The notes: a model not told the origin generated them from the sequence alone. DNA of 38,517 nt from Acidobacteriota bacterium (GCA_016934555.1 JAFGSS010000226.1:1-38517); one strand, 5' to 3'. Positions 1-10,828 are shown, counted from the first letter of the stretch. Translations and numbers: made by a program.

Positions 1-542
1 ACGAGCCGACCAACCACCTGGATATCCGCTCGAAGGACATCCTCATGGACTCGCTCAGGGATTACGGGGGGACGATAGTGTTCGTCAGCCACGACCGCTA
101 CTTTCTCGACGGGCTGGCCAACAGGGTCCTGGAGATCGGCAACGGGACGGCCGCGGCCTATCTGGGCAACTACGAAGACTACGTGCGGAAGAAGGATGCG
201 GAGCTCCGCGCGGCGGAAGCGCCTCCCCCGCCGGCCGTTTCCGCCGCACCGGCGCGCGATGAAGCGGCGGTGGTCGCGGGGCGGAAAAGGAAGGTGAACC
301 CGATCAGGATCCGGAAGATCCGGGAGGAGATCAAGGCCCTGGAGGGGAAGATCGAGCTCGACGAGACCCGGATCGCGGTCCTGGGCCGGATGCTGGCCTC
401 GGAGGAACTCTACCGGGATCACCAGCTCTTCCGCGCGACCATGGAGGAGCACAACCAGCTGCAGGCAGCGCTGGCGATTTCGATGTCGGATTGGGAGCGG
501 CTGCACGCCGACCTGGAGGCCATGCAATCCTCCGGGGCCTGA
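1..542 (+). CDS. ABC-F family ATPase (Uup/EttA-like), C-terminal part, 5' truncated
   Basis: The frame is open from base 3, so the gene begins upstream of the window and the in-frame ATG at 45 is internal. The visible part starts in the second ATPase domain: EPTNHLDI is the Walker B/D-loop region of ABC-F proteins and VSHDRYFLD carries the switch histidine. After a Pro/Ala-rich linker (around codons 70-95 of the visible part) comes a Lys/Arg/Glu-rich helical hairpin (roughly the last 85 residues) like the Uup C-terminal coiled coil. ABC-F proteins have two fused ATPase domains, no membrane segments, and act on ribosomes or, for Uup, have been linked to DNA/ribosome quality control. The C-terminal coiled coil favours a Uup-like member over EttA, but the N-terminal half and interdomain linker needed to subtype it are missing. 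Confidence 0.9.
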   Translation, partial: EPTNHLDIRSKDILMDSLRDYGGTIVFVSHDRYFLDGLANRVLEIGNGTAAAYLGNYEDYVRKKDAELRAAEAPPPPAVSAAPARDEAAVVAGRKRKVNPIRIRKIREEIKALEGKIELDETRIAVLGRMLASEELYRDHQLFRATMEEHNQLQAALAISMSDWERLHADLEAMQSSGA

Positions 543-825
543 TCCCGGGGAATCGAAAATTGTCGATCTCGGGCCCCGCGTGTGGTATGCTGTATGTTCG
601 CTGGCCTTGGAAGATTATCCAACCAATCGTAGTGCAATACTTCGAATGAGGATTCGGAGGCCGCCTTCAGGCGGGGCTTATTTTGGAGCCCATGAGTCCT
701 GTCGCACCAGCCCTTGCCTGGAGCGGCCCAAGATTCAGAGATCGGTTCTCCCCCAAAAGCGGGACCTGAAAATCATGCGGTTTGTGCCGGGCGGAAATCT
801 TCCCGCCGGACTGTTGAGGAGATGA
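543..825 (+). other. Intergenic region with promoter and structured leader upstream of the Cys-rich gene
   Basis: These 283 bases hold no credible gene. An 81-codon open frame at 580-825 has no family resemblance and no ribosome site. I see an extended -10 element at 583-591, then two back-to-back hairpins: 641-658 (7 pairs with one G-U, loop GAGG) and 661-674 (CCGCC/GGCGG, loop TTCA), the second followed by CTTATTTT. A third weak stem at about 789-809 lies just before the ribosome site. If the promoter is right the leader is about 230 nt long. Confidence 0.45.
560..591 (+). promoter_or_regulatory. Putative extended -10 promoter for the 826 gene
   Basis: TGgTATGCT at 583-591 is an extended -10 element. 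The best -35-like hexamer, TTGTCG at 560-565, sits 20 bases upstream, longer than the usual 17, so the extended TGn probably carries recognition. The predicted start point is about 598. Confidence 0.4.
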
Positions 826-1248
826 ATGTCCAGAAAATATCGTCAATCCGGGTACATGGATTCGGACCGGGAGAGGCGGCCCAAGCTGCCTCCGCACCCC
901 AAGGGGCCCAGGGGGGCCGGGGGCAGAATCGAGACAAAGTTCCACCTGGTAACCCGGTGCAACAACTGCGCGGCCGAAATCCAGGTGGCGGAAAAGATCC
1001 AGCCGACCGATACCTGCAAGAGCTGCGGCACCGATCTTCACACCTGCCGCAACTGCCTGAACTTCGACCCCTCGGCGCGCAACGAATGCATCAAGCCGGT
1101 GGAGGCGAGGGTGTCGAACAAGAGCGCCAACAACTCCTGCCCCCTTTTCGAGCCTAAGGTCCTCATCGAGAAGCAGGGGAGCGGGGCGCCCCCGCCCCGG
1201 GTGGAGAACAGCCACCGCCAAGCGTTCCTCGACCTCTTCAAGAAATAA
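826..1248 (+). CDS. Cys-rich putative zinc-binding protein, unknown function
   Basis: This is a 140-residue protein that I do not recognise from a named family. An Arg/Lys/Pro-rich N-terminus (residues 1-35) is followed by three CxxC pairs (CNNC, CKSC, CRNC) between about residues 43 and 79, then isolated cysteines near 90 and 106. This looks like two zinc ribbons or a ribbon plus knuckle. No signal peptide or membrane segment is visible, so it is probably cytoplasmic and may bind nucleic acid or protein. The start at 826 is supported by GAGGAG 4-5 bases upstream; an overlapping ATG at 822 opens a frame without such features. It stands alone between the ABC-F gene and the convergent mscL unit. 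The zinc role is inferred from spacing only. Confidence 0.75.
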   Translation: MSRKYRQSGYMDSDRERRPKLPPHPKGPRGAGGRIETKFHLVTRCNNCAAEIQVAEKIQPTDTCKSCGTDLHTCRNCLNFDPSARNECIKPVEARVSNKSANNSCPLFEPKVLIEKQGSGAPPPRVENSHRQAFLDLFKK

Positions 1249-1259
1249 GGATCTCCCCC

Positions 1260-1289
1260 AAAAAAAGGGGCCGGCTCCTGCCGGCCCCT
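1260..1289 (-). terminator. Intrinsic terminator of the mscL transcription unit
   Basis: A perfect 10-bp stem (1266-1275 with 1280-1289, loop TCCT) is followed, read on the minus strand, by seven T residues (the A run at 1260-1266). It lies 31 bases beyond the mscL stop. On the plus strand only a weak T stretch follows the stem, so it ends minus-strand transcription best but may also stop read-through from the 826 gene. Confidence 0.85.
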
Positions 1290-1320
1290 GAAGCCTTTCC
1301 CATCCCCGGACGGGTGCGCT

Positions 1321-1755
1321 CTAGCCGAGCTGCGAGGTGCAGTTCGGGCAGCGCGTGGCCTTGATCGCGATCGCGGAGGCGCAGAAGGGGCATTCCTTCG
1401 TGTCGGGCGCCGGCGCGGCCTCTTCTTTCCGTTTCATCCGGTTGACCTGCTTGACGAGCAGGAATATGGCGAACGCCACGATCAGGAAATCGATCACGGT
1501 GTTCAGGAACAGGCCGTAGTTCAGCGTGGCGGCCCCCGCCTCCTTGGCCGCGGCGAGACTTGCGAATTCCCCGCCGGAGAGGGTGAGGAACAGGTTGCTG
1601 AAGTCCATGCCTCCCATCAGCATGCCGATGGGCGGCATCAATACATCGGACACGAAAGAGGTGATGATCTTGCCGAAGGCGGCGCCGATGATGATGCCCA
1701 CCGCCATATCCAGCACATTGCCCTTCATCGCGAATTCTTTAAATTCCTTGAACAT
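1321..1755 (-). CDS. mscL: Large-conductance mechanosensitive channel MscL with C-terminal zinc ribbon
   Basis: MscL is an inner-membrane homopentamer that opens under high membrane tension to release osmolytes during hypo-osmotic shock. The 144-residue product starts [20 protein letters not shown], the amphipathic N-terminal helix and start of TM1 typical of MscL, with the pore-lining [11 protein letters not shown] segment. TM2 is around residues 85-108 ([16 protein letters not shown]). After a short charged linker the protein ends in CPFC-x10-CPNC, a four-cysteine zinc ribbon that classical E. coli MscL lacks. The start at 1755 is chosen because it has GGAGAGG just upstream and fits the family; a longer frame to 1914 only runs antisense-like into the neighbouring gene. 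It lies 22 bases behind the activase gene and so is probably co-transcribed with it. Confidence 0.93.
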   Translation of the reverse strand: MFKEFKEFAMKGNVLDMAVGIIIGAAFGKIITSFVSDVLMPPIGMLMGGMDFSNLFLTLSGGEFASLAAAKEAGAATLNYGLFLNTVIDFLIVAFAIFLLVKQVNRMKRKEEAAPAPDTKECPFCASAIAIKATRCPNCTSQLG

Positions 1756-1777
1756 GTGCCTCTCCAGGGTTGTGAGT

Positions 1778-4700
1778 TCACCGCATTTCGAGAACGGCCT
1801 CCCGTTCGATCTCCCCGGCGGACGGTTCCGCCTCGAGCTCCTTCCCGTAGCGCTTGAGAAAATAATCGATGGTTTCGACCCGGAGCCGGATCGACCCCGT
1901 TGGCCTGTTCTCATCGATATCCTTGAACGCGAAATAGGGCGTTCCCGACGTTTCGATTATACGCTCGATGGTAGCATAGATCGGGGCGTCGTGACCGCAC
2001 TTGAAATTCGACATCTCCACCGCGATCAGGTTGGGGTGGCGGGCGGTGAACTTGGCCGCCCAGACCTTGTGGGCGCTGTTGGCCGAGTAGGAGTGTTTCC
2101 AGACATCGGAGATGTCCAGGGGGTGCTCGATGACGCCCGCGGCCACGTCGTCGCCGAACAGGCGATCGAGCAGATCCGCGTCCATGGGGAGGGTCGACTG
2201 CGAAAGAACCGGGTACCCCCGTTTCTGCAGCTCTTCGGGGATGCCGTGGTGGATCCCCGGGTCATGATGGTACGGCCTCCCCAGCAGGACGATGCCGATC
2301 CGCCCCTCCTTTTCCAGGCGGTCGATGATCTCCCGGGCCCGGCGCTGCAGTTTCGCCTCATACTCCTCCAGGGCCGCATAGCCCGCGTAGACGGCCTCCA
2401 GGTTTTCCATTCTGGCGAGGCCGAGGAGGGGGCGCAGTTCCGCGTAGAGCTGGCGCGCCAGGAGCTGGGGTTTGGCCATGTCCAGCAGGGGGTTGATGTA
2501 GCGGAGGCCGTTTTCGGCGAAGAGGTCCGATTCCTTGGTGAAGGCCGCCCTCACGACCTCGGGGGTGAGGGCCGTCGTCGGACAGGCGTTGGCGGCGCGG
2601 ATGTGCAAAGGGGTACGCAGGATGTCGAGCATGGGAAAGAAGATGCAGTCGAGCGGCTTTTTCCGGTGCTTATCGAAGAGGAGGTTGTGGACGTGGGCCA
2701 GGCCGAGTTTCGAGGGGTAGCACGGGTCGATCGACCCCCGCTTGGAACCCGCGCGGAACATCTCCTCGTTGGTGAAATCGGAGTAGACGATGTTTTCGGG
2801 CGCGATCCCCAGGGACTCGAAATAGACGCTGAACAGCGGGGCGTAGGCGTACATCCCGAGCACGCGCGGCATTCCGACGCGGAAGCGCCCCCGGCGCTCC
2901 ATGACCGATTTCCGGCGGATGTTCCAGGCAGGGACGGGCCTCGGTTTCCCGCTCGCATGTATCTTCCACACCTCCCGGCCTGCGTATTCCACGAGATTGG
3001 GGTTGGCATCGCGCGCCGCGTTGAGCTCCGCCTGGATCGCCTTCATGGCCCCCAGGTCTTCCGCCGCCCCCTTCTCGCAGGTCGCGATGATGAGGCGGCG
3101 GGGCGCTTCCCCTTTTCCCCCGATATCGATGAAGGTCCGGAGGCAGTGGTTCTTGCAGAAGGGGCAGCGGGTCTCCTCCCCTACCGTCGTCCGGTATTCG
3201 ATCTTGCGCACCGCGTCCAGACCGATGAAGGTGGTGGTGCGCCCCTGGCGCCACAGCGTCATGGCCTCGAAGGCGGTGCCGATGGCGCCCGCCTCCCCCG
3301 CGTGCTTGTGGACGATGATTTCGGGCGTTTTCCCGGTCCCGCGGAAACGCTGCTGGATGAAATCGATCTGCGCCTTGACCGCGGCCAGGTTGTTCTGGGT
3401 CCCCCCCTGCAGGATGAAGCGCGTGCCCAGTTCGGCCAGGTTGGGGACCTTGGCGATGTAGAGCCAGACGTTCTTGGGGAGCACGGCCGCCAGCCCGGCG
3501 AGGATCTCGTTCGGCTTCCACCCCTGCCCCTGGAAACTGGCGATGTCGGACTGCAGGAACACGGCGCAGCCGTAGGGGAAGACGGGCATCTCCCGGGCGG
3601 TGAAGGCGACCTCGGCGAACTGCTCCACGCGGTATCCGAAACCTTCGGCGATCGCCTGCAGGAAGTAGCCGTTCCCGGCCGAGCACTGGGTGTTGAGCTT
3701 GAAATCCTTGACGCGTCCGTCCTTCAGGACCATGAGCTTGATGTCCTGCCCGCCCACGTCCACGATGACGTCGGGGACGTCGTAATAGTGCAGCGCCGAC
3801 TTGGTGTGCGCCACCGTCTCCACCAGGGCCACATCGGCGCGGATGACGTCGCGCAGGGTGTCCTTGGCATACCCTGTGGTCGCGGCGCCCAGTACCTCGA
3901 TCCGGGCCCCCTGCGACTCGACCTGGCCGCGGAGTTTCTCGAGGATCTCGACCGTGTCCTGGATGGGGTTTCCCTTCGAGAGCTGGTAGGCCCGGGCCAG
4001 GACCTCCCCCCCGGGCGAGAGGAGGACGGCCTTGGTGGATGTCGATCCGCCGTCGATTCCGATGAAGCCCCGGGCGACATCCCCCGGGGAGAATTTCGGC
4101 GGCACGAAGGGGGGGGGCGCGTAGGCTGCGAGGAAGGAGGCCACGTCCTCCTCGGACCGGGCCAGGGCCGGGATCCCGGTTCCGCTTCTGCCTCCCCCGC
4201 GCGAGCGTTCGGCGTGGAGGCCCCGCAGTTTCCCCGGCCCCAGGTAATGCCCGACTTCCGCCTCCTCGTCCTTGCCGAACTCGATGGCTCCCAGGGCCCC
4301 GTAATACTCGGCGTCCTGCGGGGCCCGGATCAAGTCCCCGGGCCGCGAGCCTTCGGGGATCCGTACCCCGCGCTCCCGCCACATCAGGGTGATGTTATGC
4401 ACCCACGCTTCCCGCATCCCCGGGATGAAGGCGTTGGGTCCCCCCAGCAGCATCACCTGGGGCAGGAGCGTGTGGCCGCGTGCGAGCACCTGCAGGTTCT
4501 GGATGACGAAGGCCTCGAACAGGGAGGCCATCAGTTCCTCGGCCGGAATTCCCTGTTTCTGCAGGCCGTTGATGTCGGTTTCGGCGAACACGCCGCATTT
4601 GCCGGCCACCGGGTGCAGGCGGATGCCGTCGTAGCGGAGCCGGGAAAGGTCCTCGAGGGGGATCCCCAGCTTCTTGCTGATCTTGTCGATGACCGACCCG

Positions 4701-5113
4701 GTGCCCCCGGCGCACTTGTCGTTCATCGAGGGGAACTTCTTGACGGGGCCGCCCCCGGGCTCCCTTCGCATGATGACGATCTTGGCATCCTGCCCGCCGA
4801 TTTCCACGTAGGAGGAGGCCTCCGGGCAGCGCCGCTCCACGGCCAGGGAGGCGGCCAGGACCTCCTGGACGAACTTGGCCCCGATCAGCTCCGTGAACAT
4901 CGACGCGCCGCTGCCGGTGAGGAACACCCGGCCGTTGCCGGGGCCGAAGTCTGTCTCCCGCTCCATGCGCTCCAGGAAATCGAGCAGGGTGTCCAACTGG
5001 CGCGTCTCGTGCCTGCGGTAGTCCTTCCAAAGTATCTCGTCGGTTTCCGCATCGGCCACCACGGCCTTGACCGTAGTGGAGCCCACGTCAATTCCGGCAA
5101 TCAATCTGGTCAT
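1778..5113 (-). CDS. Tandem 2-hydroxyacyl-CoA dehydratase activase (BcrA/BadF-type ATPase x2 plus DUF2229)
   Basis: This 1111-residue protein has two complete ASKHA-fold activase modules followed by the uncharacterised DUF2229 region. Module 1 (about residues 3-280) has [27 protein letters not shown] (Cys134) and GKCGVF (Cys173). Module 2 (about 348-615) has [27 protein letters not shown] (Cys477) and PYGCAVF (Cys516). In HgdC-type activators two such cysteines per subunit bind a shared [4Fe-4S] cluster at the dimer interface and ATP hydrolysis drives low-potential electron transfer. A further CPFCKNHC motif is at 650-657, and DUF2229 occupies roughly 745 to the end. ATG at 5113 is preferred over TTG at 5119. 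It lies 80 bases after an HgdB-like gene, its likely partner. The substrate is unknown; proteins of this size class are poorly characterised. Confidence 0.88.
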   Translation of the reverse strand: MTRLIAGIDVGSTTVKAVVADAETDEILWKDYRRHETRQLDTLLDFLERMERETDFGPGNGRVFLTGSGASMFTELIGAKFVQEVLAASLAVERRCPEASSYVEIGGQDAKIVIMRREPGGGPVKKFPSMNDKCAGGTGSVIDKISKKLGIPLEDLSRLRYDGIRLHPVAGKCGVFAETDINGLQKQGIPAEELMASLFEAFVIQNLQVLARGHTLLPQVMLLGGPNAFIPGMREAWVHNITLMWRERGVRIPEGSRPGDLIRAPQDAEYYGALGAIEFGKDEEAEVGHYLGPGKLRGLHAERSRGGGRSGTGIPALARSEEDVASFLAAYAPPPFVPPKFSPGDVARGFIGIDGGSTSTKAVLLSPGGEVLARAYQLSKGNPIQDTVEILEKLRGQVESQGARIEVLGAATTGYAKDTLRDVIRADVALVETVAHTKSALHYYDVPDVIVDVGGQDIKLMVLKDGRVKDFKLNTQCSAGNGYFLQAIAEGFGYRVEQFAEVAFTAREMPVFPYGCAVFLQSDIASFQGQGWKPNEILAGLAAVLPKNVWLYIAKVPNLAELGTRFILQGGTQNNLAAVKAQIDFIQQRFRGTGKTPEIIVHKHAGEAGAIGTAFEAMTLWRQGRTTTFIGLDAVRKIEYRTTVGEETRCPFCKNHCLRTFIDIGGKGEAPRRLIIATCEKGAAEDLGAMKAIQAELNAARDANPNLVEYAGREVWKIHASGKPRPVPAWNIRRKSVMERRGRFRVGMPRVLGMYAYAPLFSVYFESLGIAPENIVYSDFTNEEMFRAGSKRGSIDPCYPSKLGLAHVHNLLFDKHRKKPLDCIFFPMLDILRTPLHIRAANACPTTALTPEVVRAAFTKESDLFAENGLRYINPLLDMAKPQLLARQLYAELRPLLGLARMENLEAVYAGYAALEEYEAKLQRRAREIIDRLEKEGRIGIVLLGRPYHHDPGIHHGIPEELQKRGYPVLSQSTLPMDADLLDRLFGDDVAAGVIEHPLDISDVWKHSYSANSAHKVWAAKFTARHPNLIAVEMSNFKCGHDAPIYATIERIIETSGTPYFAFKDIDENRPTGSIRLRVETIDYFLKRYGKELEAEPSAGEIEREAVLEMR

Positions 5114-5193
5114 ATCCAACGCCTAACCCCGAACAAAAAGTGTACTCGTATCGACGGCGGATCCCGGGCCCGGTCTTCCGGCGGCGCGCCGCA

Positions 5194-6855
5194 TCATCGC
5201 CCCGCCATCAGGTCCCCGACATGGAGCACGAAGTTAGCCGCCACGCCGGCGGTGCCCCTGCGGTGCGGGACCGGGTACATGGGGGAGCTCAATTCAGGGT
5301 GCTGGGAGACGAAAGTGCGGATCTGGTCGAGGCGTTTCCCGGTGCTCTCGAGGGCCTGCTGAAACTCCGCCTTGGCCTTCGCCTTGGCCTCTCCGAGCGC
5401 CATCTGCACGCGGCTGTAGGCGTTCGTCTCCCCCTCGCCGGAGGTTTCGATGGGGAGGTAGATCATGTCCTTGTGCCCGCTGACGACGGCCGACTGCACC
5501 CCGTCGGACTGGGAGGAGGGGAGGCAGCCGAAGGGTTTGAGGCTCAGCACCATGTGGCAGAGCTTCTGCGAGTGGTAGTAGATGTTTTTCCCGACCTCGA
5601 GATAGCCCTCCCCGCCGCGCGCCAGCGGCCTGTAGTAGGGACTGGCCAGTTCGGCGAGTGTCTCCTGCGAGACCAGGGTGTGGGCGATGCCGCCGAGGGA
5701 CTTGATGACCCGGTGGTAGAGCCGGGCATAGAGGTGTTCCCCGAAGGCGAGGAGCGCCCGCTTCTTCTGGAAGGAGAGTTCGTTCCGGACGCGCTGCCGG
5801 AGGTCCCAGGGGGCCGGTTCCTCGCAGTTCGCGTTCATCCCGCGGCGGGGGACCATCTGCATGCGTGCGTGGGCCATCAGGTAGGCGAGCCAGGTCCCGA
5901 TCGCTTCGGGCTGGACATGGGCCCCCTCTTTCTCCAAAAACTCGAACATCCTGTAGTTGCCCCCCCCCTCGGTGGTCTGCGCCCAGAATTCCCCGATGAC
6001 CTTGACGATCGGTTTCTGGCGCGTCCGGTCGACGGCGATGCCGTCGATGCGCCTGCGGCACCGTTCGAGCGCCCCCTGGAATTCCTCCCCCCTCAGGTGC
6101 CGGTTCATCTTGTAGAGGAAGCTCAGCAGGTGGCGCAGGAAATTCCGCTTTTCCAGGGTCGGGACGAACCAGCCCGGCACCCGCTGGGCCAGCTCGGGCG
6201 CCTTGTACCGGCGCAGGTGGTCGCACAGGTCCTCCATGCAGAGGGCCATGACCCGGTTGGTTTCCCCCGGGGTCACCTCGTAGGGGCGGATGTTGTGGGT
6301 CAGGTCGTTGAGCACGTCCCCGAGGAAGAGCACCTTCAGCATGCCGAGTCCGAAATCGATGGTGTATTTCAGCCCCGGGGCGGAGATCTTCTGGCGGATG
6401 CCGTCGTCCTGCTGGAAGCGGAGGACGCGGAAACCGTCGTACCCGGCGTTCTGCAGCGCCAGCCGGTATTCGGCCGCGTAGGTGCCGAAGCGGCAGGGGC
6501 CGCACGACCCGGCCGTGAAGTAGAGGTAGTTGTCGACGATGTCGCGCCGGGACATCCCCCCGGCTTCCAGGTCGCGCAGATACTGGATCAGGGCCCCCGA
6601 CGTGAAATAGGCCGGGCTGCACTGGCCGTTGTTGCCGAATTCCTTCCCGAGGTGAAACGCCTCCTGGTCCGGGACCGGGAGGAGTTCGCAGCTGTAGCCG
6701 CTTCCCTGGAACACGGCGCGGATGAGCTCCTCGTGTTTTCGGGTGAGTCCCCCGACCAGGATCGTCACCCGGGAGCGTTCCTCCTCCGTGAAGGGCCTTT
6801 CGGCAGGGCGGTGGTAATGCCTTCTTTTCAGAGATTTTTCCTGCATCGTGTCCAT
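5194..6855 (-). CDS. 2-hydroxyacyl-CoA dehydratase (HgdB/FldC-like) family protein
   Basis: The 553-residue protein resembles the dehydratase-type half found next to or fused with giant activases. Candidate Fe-S ligands are Cys79 (NNGQCSPAY), Cys118 and Cys121 (SCGPC), and Cys206 and Cys211 (CMEDLC). A late FGCLPSSQSDG motif and an ETSGEGE segment are typical of this group. In the established enzymes the two-subunit dehydratase receives one activated electron from the activase and removes water from a 2-hydroxyacyl-CoA; related double-cubane-cluster proteins reduce other small substrates. Only one dehydratase-like polypeptide is present here, and no CoA-transferase or acyl-CoA dehydrogenase gene is nearby, so a fermentative amino-acid pathway cannot be assigned. 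ATG 6855 has AGGA 7 bases upstream. It leads a unit with the activase gene and mscL. Confidence 0.82.
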   Translation of the reverse strand: MDTMQEKSLKRRHYHRPAERPFTEEERSRVTILVGGLTRKHEELIRAVFQGSGYSCELLPVPDQEAFHLGKEFGNNGQCSPAYFTSGALIQYLRDLEAGGMSRRDIVDNYLYFTAGSCGPCRFGTYAAEYRLALQNAGYDGFRVLRFQQDDGIRQKISAPGLKYTIDFGLGMLKVLFLGDVLNDLTHNIRPYEVTPGETNRVMALCMEDLCDHLRRYKAPELAQRVPGWFVPTLEKRNFLRHLLSFLYKMNRHLRGEEFQGALERCRRRIDGIAVDRTRQKPIVKVIGEFWAQTTEGGGNYRMFEFLEKEGAHVQPEAIGTWLAYLMAHARMQMVPRRGMNANCEEPAPWDLRQRVRNELSFQKKRALLAFGEHLYARLYHRVIKSLGGIAHTLVSQETLAELASPYYRPLARGGEGYLEVGKNIYYHSQKLCHMVLSLKPFGCLPSSQSDGVQSAVVSGHKDMIYLPIETSGEGETNAYSRVQMALGEAKAKAKAEFQQALESTGKRLDQIRTFVSQHPELSSPMYPVPHRRGTAGVAANFVLHVGDLMAGR

Positions 6856-6902
6856 GAGGTCATCCTGTCCTGACGCCCGGTATGTCCAATGTCGGGTTTA
6901 AA

Positions 6903-6932
6903 TATATAACATTCCCGGACTTACCCTTGCAA
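6903..6932 (-). promoter_or_regulatory. Putative promoter of the dehydratase/activase/mscL unit
   Basis: Read on the minus strand there is TTGCAA (6927-6932), an 18-base spacer and TATATA (6903-6908), the latter preceded by TGt as an extended -10. It sits in a locally AT-rich patch between the glmS stop (6995) and the ATG at 6855, giving a leader of about 40 nt. It suggests the unit is transcribed independently of glmS. Confidence 0.5.
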
Positions 6933-6994
6933 GGTGTTCGTCGATTTGCTCTAGGGGTGCGCCCGGAGGATGGTGCAAATGTTCTATTCCCGGG

Positions 6995-8848
<1,854 letters not shown>

Positions 8849-9009
8849 AGAATGAACCTCGCCCCTTGATATGCAGGCACCGCGCCTGGCCAGAAACAGT
8901 TGCCGGGGGCCGGGGGGAGGTATGCTACAATCCCCGCCGGGCGCGCCCGACCGTGCGGAGATTATAGAGGATGTCCGAGCCCGGGACAACCACCGCCGCG
9001 TTTCTGCAA

Positions 9010-9015
9010 TATACT
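9010..9015 (+). promoter_or_regulatory. Possible -10 element for the 9085-13660 operon
   Basis: TATACT at 9010-9015 lies in the divergent glmS/adenosine-kinase gap. No good -35 hexamer is correctly spaced (GGGACA at 8983-8988 is 21 bases away). If used, the leader is about 60 nt and contains the 9053-9073 hairpin. Confidence 0.25.
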
Positions 9016-9052
9016 ATCGGCTGCGTGCGGCCCGAGACTTTAGCGGCATGAG

Positions 9053-9073
9053 GACCCGGGCGTGGCCCGGGTC
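9053..9073 (+). other. Strong hairpin directly before the ribosome site of the 9085 gene
   Basis: A perfect 9-bp stem (9053-9061 with 9065-9073, loop GTG) ends immediately before GGGAGGG (9074-9080), the ribosome binding site of the ATG at 9085. It would not pair with the ribosome site itself but would stack against it, so it could tune initiation or protect the 5' end. Confidence 0.5.
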
Positions 9074-9084
9074 GGGAGGGAACC

Positions 9085-9567
9085 ATGGAACTCAGCAATG
9101 TCCGTCTGACGATCCCGGTCGACGCCAACATCATCGTGGGGCAGAGCCACTTCATCAAGACGGTCGAGGATCTCTACGAGATCCTCGCCGCCGGCTGCCC
9201 GGGCGCCCGTTTCGGGATCGCGTTCTGCGAGGCTTCCGGCCCCCGCCTGGTCCGGGTGGAGGGGAACGACGCCGGGCTGCGGGAGGTCGCGGCGAAAAAC
9301 GCGGAGGCCCTCGGGGCCGGGCACACCTTCGTCGTGATCCTCGAGGGTGCTTTTCCCATCAGCGTGCTGAATGCGGTGAAACATTGCCCCGAAGTGTGTC
9401 ATATTTTCTGCGCCACGGCCAATCCGCTCGAGGTGATCGTGGCGGAAACCGAGCAGGGCCGGGGGGTTGTCGGCGTCATCGACGGCCTGCCGCCCCGGGG
9501 GGTGGAGACCGGATCGGACGAGGCGGCCCGCAAGGAGTTCCTCCGGAAGATCGGGTACAAGAGGTGA
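9085..9567 (+). CDS. Adenosine-specific kinase-family protein (DUF355 type)
   Basis: This 160-residue protein matches the small adenosine-specific kinase family (PAE2307 type), best known from archaea and thermophiles. Visible family features are VDANIIVGQSHFIKTVEDLYE near the N-terminus, PGARFGIAFCEASGPRL, GHTFVVILEGAFPISVLNAVK and the C-terminal IFCATANPLEVIVAE followed by GVVGVIDG. No signal peptide or membrane segment is present. The biochemical assignment comes from structural and annotation work on archaeal members; the physiological role is uncertain. The start is set by GGGAGGG 5 bases upstream. It is the first gene of a run with moeA 40 bases downstream, and has no obvious functional tie to molybdenum cofactor synthesis. 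Confidence 0.85.
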   Translation: MELSNVRLTIPVDANIIVGQSHFIKTVEDLYEILAAGCPGARFGIAFCEASGPRLVRVEGNDAGLREVAAKNAEALGAGHTFVVILEGAFPISVLNAVKHCPEVCHIFCATANPLEVIVAETEQGRGVVGVIDGLPPRGVETGSDEAARKEFLRKIGYKR

Positions 9568-9607
9568 TGCCCGATCCCTGTTCCCTTTGCCGAAGGCGGG
9601 AGTGCGT

Positions 9608-10828
9608 ATGATCAGCGTGGAAGAAGCATTGCGGATTTTGCTGGCAAACCTGCCGGAGCCCGGGGTGGAGACGGTGGAGTTCCGGTCGTCCCTGGGCCGG
9701 GTGCTGGCCGAAGACCTCCTCGCCACCTCGGACATCCCCCCCTTCGACCGGTGCGCCATGGACGGTTACGCGGTGCGGGCGGAAGATACGCGGCTCGCCC
9801 CGGTGGAACTCGCGGTGGCCGGGGAGAGCCGCGCGGGCGGCGGGATGCCGGCGGGGCTCGAGGCGGGGCGCGCGGTGTCGATCATGACGGGGGCCCCGGT
9901 CCCCCCGGGGGCCGATGCCGTGGTGGTGGTGGAGCAGTGCCGCCGTTCGGCCGACCGGAGCAGGGTCGAGATCCTCGAACCGGTGAGGTGCGGGGACAAC
10001 ATCGCACCCCGGGCGTGCGAAGCCCGGGTCGGGGACCCGGTCCTCCGGAAGGGGCACCGCGTGGGCCCCTCCGAGATCGCCGTGATGGCCAGCTTCGGAC
10101 ATACGAGCGTCCCCGTCTACCGCAAGCCCACGGTGGCCATCCTGGCCACCGGGGACGAGCTGGTGGAGGTCGACCTGCAGCCGCGGCCGGACCAGATCCG
10201 CAATTCCAACGCCTACTGCCTCGCCGCGCAGCTGGAGCTTCTGGGATTCTCCTCCGACTATCTCGGCATCGCCCTGGACGCCAGGGAGGACCTCGACCGG
10301 AAGATCACGGCCGGTCTCCAGAGGGACATCCTGATTATCACCGGCGGCGTTTCCATGGGGGAATACGACCTGGTCCGCGACGTCTTCAGGGACCTCGGGC
10401 TCGAGATCCTTTTCAGCAAGGTGTCGATCAAGCCGGGGAAGCCGACGGTGTTCGCGCGCAAGGGGAACCGGCTGATCTTCGGTCTCCCGGGCAACCCGGT
10501 TTCGGCCCTGACCACCTTTGAATGTTTCGTCCGTCCGGCGCTCGGGCGGTTGTGCGGCATGAAGAAGCCGGAACTGCCCAGAATGAAAGGGACGCTGCTC
10601 ACGGACGTGAAACAGGCCCCCGGGAGGACCGCCTTTCTCCCGGCCTGGGTTTTCTGGGAAGGGGACGAATGGAAGGTGGATCCGCTTCCATGGAAGAGCT
10701 CGGCCGACATCGTCGGTTATACGGGCGCCAACGCCGCGTACATATTCCCGAAGCAGCTGGACAGCTTGCGGCGCGGGGACAGGGTCGAGATCATGCTATT
10801 GCCCGATTTTTTTGTCAGACAACGGTAA
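9608..10828 (+). CDS. moeA: Molybdopterin molybdenumtransferase MoeA
   Basis: MoeA inserts molybdate into adenylylated molybdopterin, the last step of Moco synthesis. The 406-residue product has [12 protein letters not shown] in domain 1, [17 protein letters not shown], the ATGDELVE segment, [12 protein letters not shown] and [20 protein letters not shown] of the MoaB/Mog-like substrate-binding domain, and a C-terminal beta domain. ATG at 9608 follows GGGAG by 5 bases; upstream codons in the same frame do not resemble the family. moaC lies 20 bases downstream. Molybdoenzymes themselves are not in the window. Confidence 0.96.
   Translation: MISVEEALRILLANLPEPGVETVEFRSSLGRVLAEDLLATSDIPPFDRCAMDGYAVRAEDTRLAPVELAVAGESRAGGGMPAGLEAGRAVSIMTGAPVPPGADAVVVVEQCRRSADRSRVEILEPVRCGDNIAPRACEARVGDPVLRKGHRVGPSEIAVMASFGHTSVPVYRKPTVAILATGDELVEVDLQPRPDQIRNSNAYCLAAQLELLGFSSDYLGIALDAREDLDRKITAGLQRDILIITGGVSMGEYDLVRDVFRDLGLEILFSKVSIKPGKPTVFARKGNRLIFGLPGNPVSALTTFECFVRPALGRLCGMKKPELPRMKGTLLTDVKQAPGRTAFLPAWVFWEGDEWKVDPLPWKSSADIVGYTGANAAYIFPKQLDSLRRGDRVEIMLLPDFFVRQR

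Noticed and set aside
580-825. Small open frame of 81 codons ending next to the 826 gene
   Set aside because: It has no ribosome site and no similarity, and it contains the hairpins and promoter elements of the leader.
1526-5362. A 1278-codon open frame on the plus strand opposite the activase and mscL genes
   Set aside because: It has no family motifs and mirrors the codon pattern of the real minus-strand genes; long antisense open frames are expected in G+C-rich DNA.
5140-6873. Long plus-strand open frame opposite the HgdB-like gene
   Set aside because: It is an antisense shadow with repetitive Gly/Pro/His/Val composition and no ribosome site; the minus strand carries the conserved motifs.
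6903-6932. AT-rich patch as a trace of a mobile element insertion
   Set aside because: No inverted repeats, target duplications or transposase remnants flank it; it is better explained as a promoter.
8900-8931. TTGCCG with TATGCTACAAT as a promoter for the 9085 operon
   Set aside because: The two possible -10 boxes are 15 and 20 bases from the -35, both poor spacings; TATACT at 9010 is nearer but also unproven.
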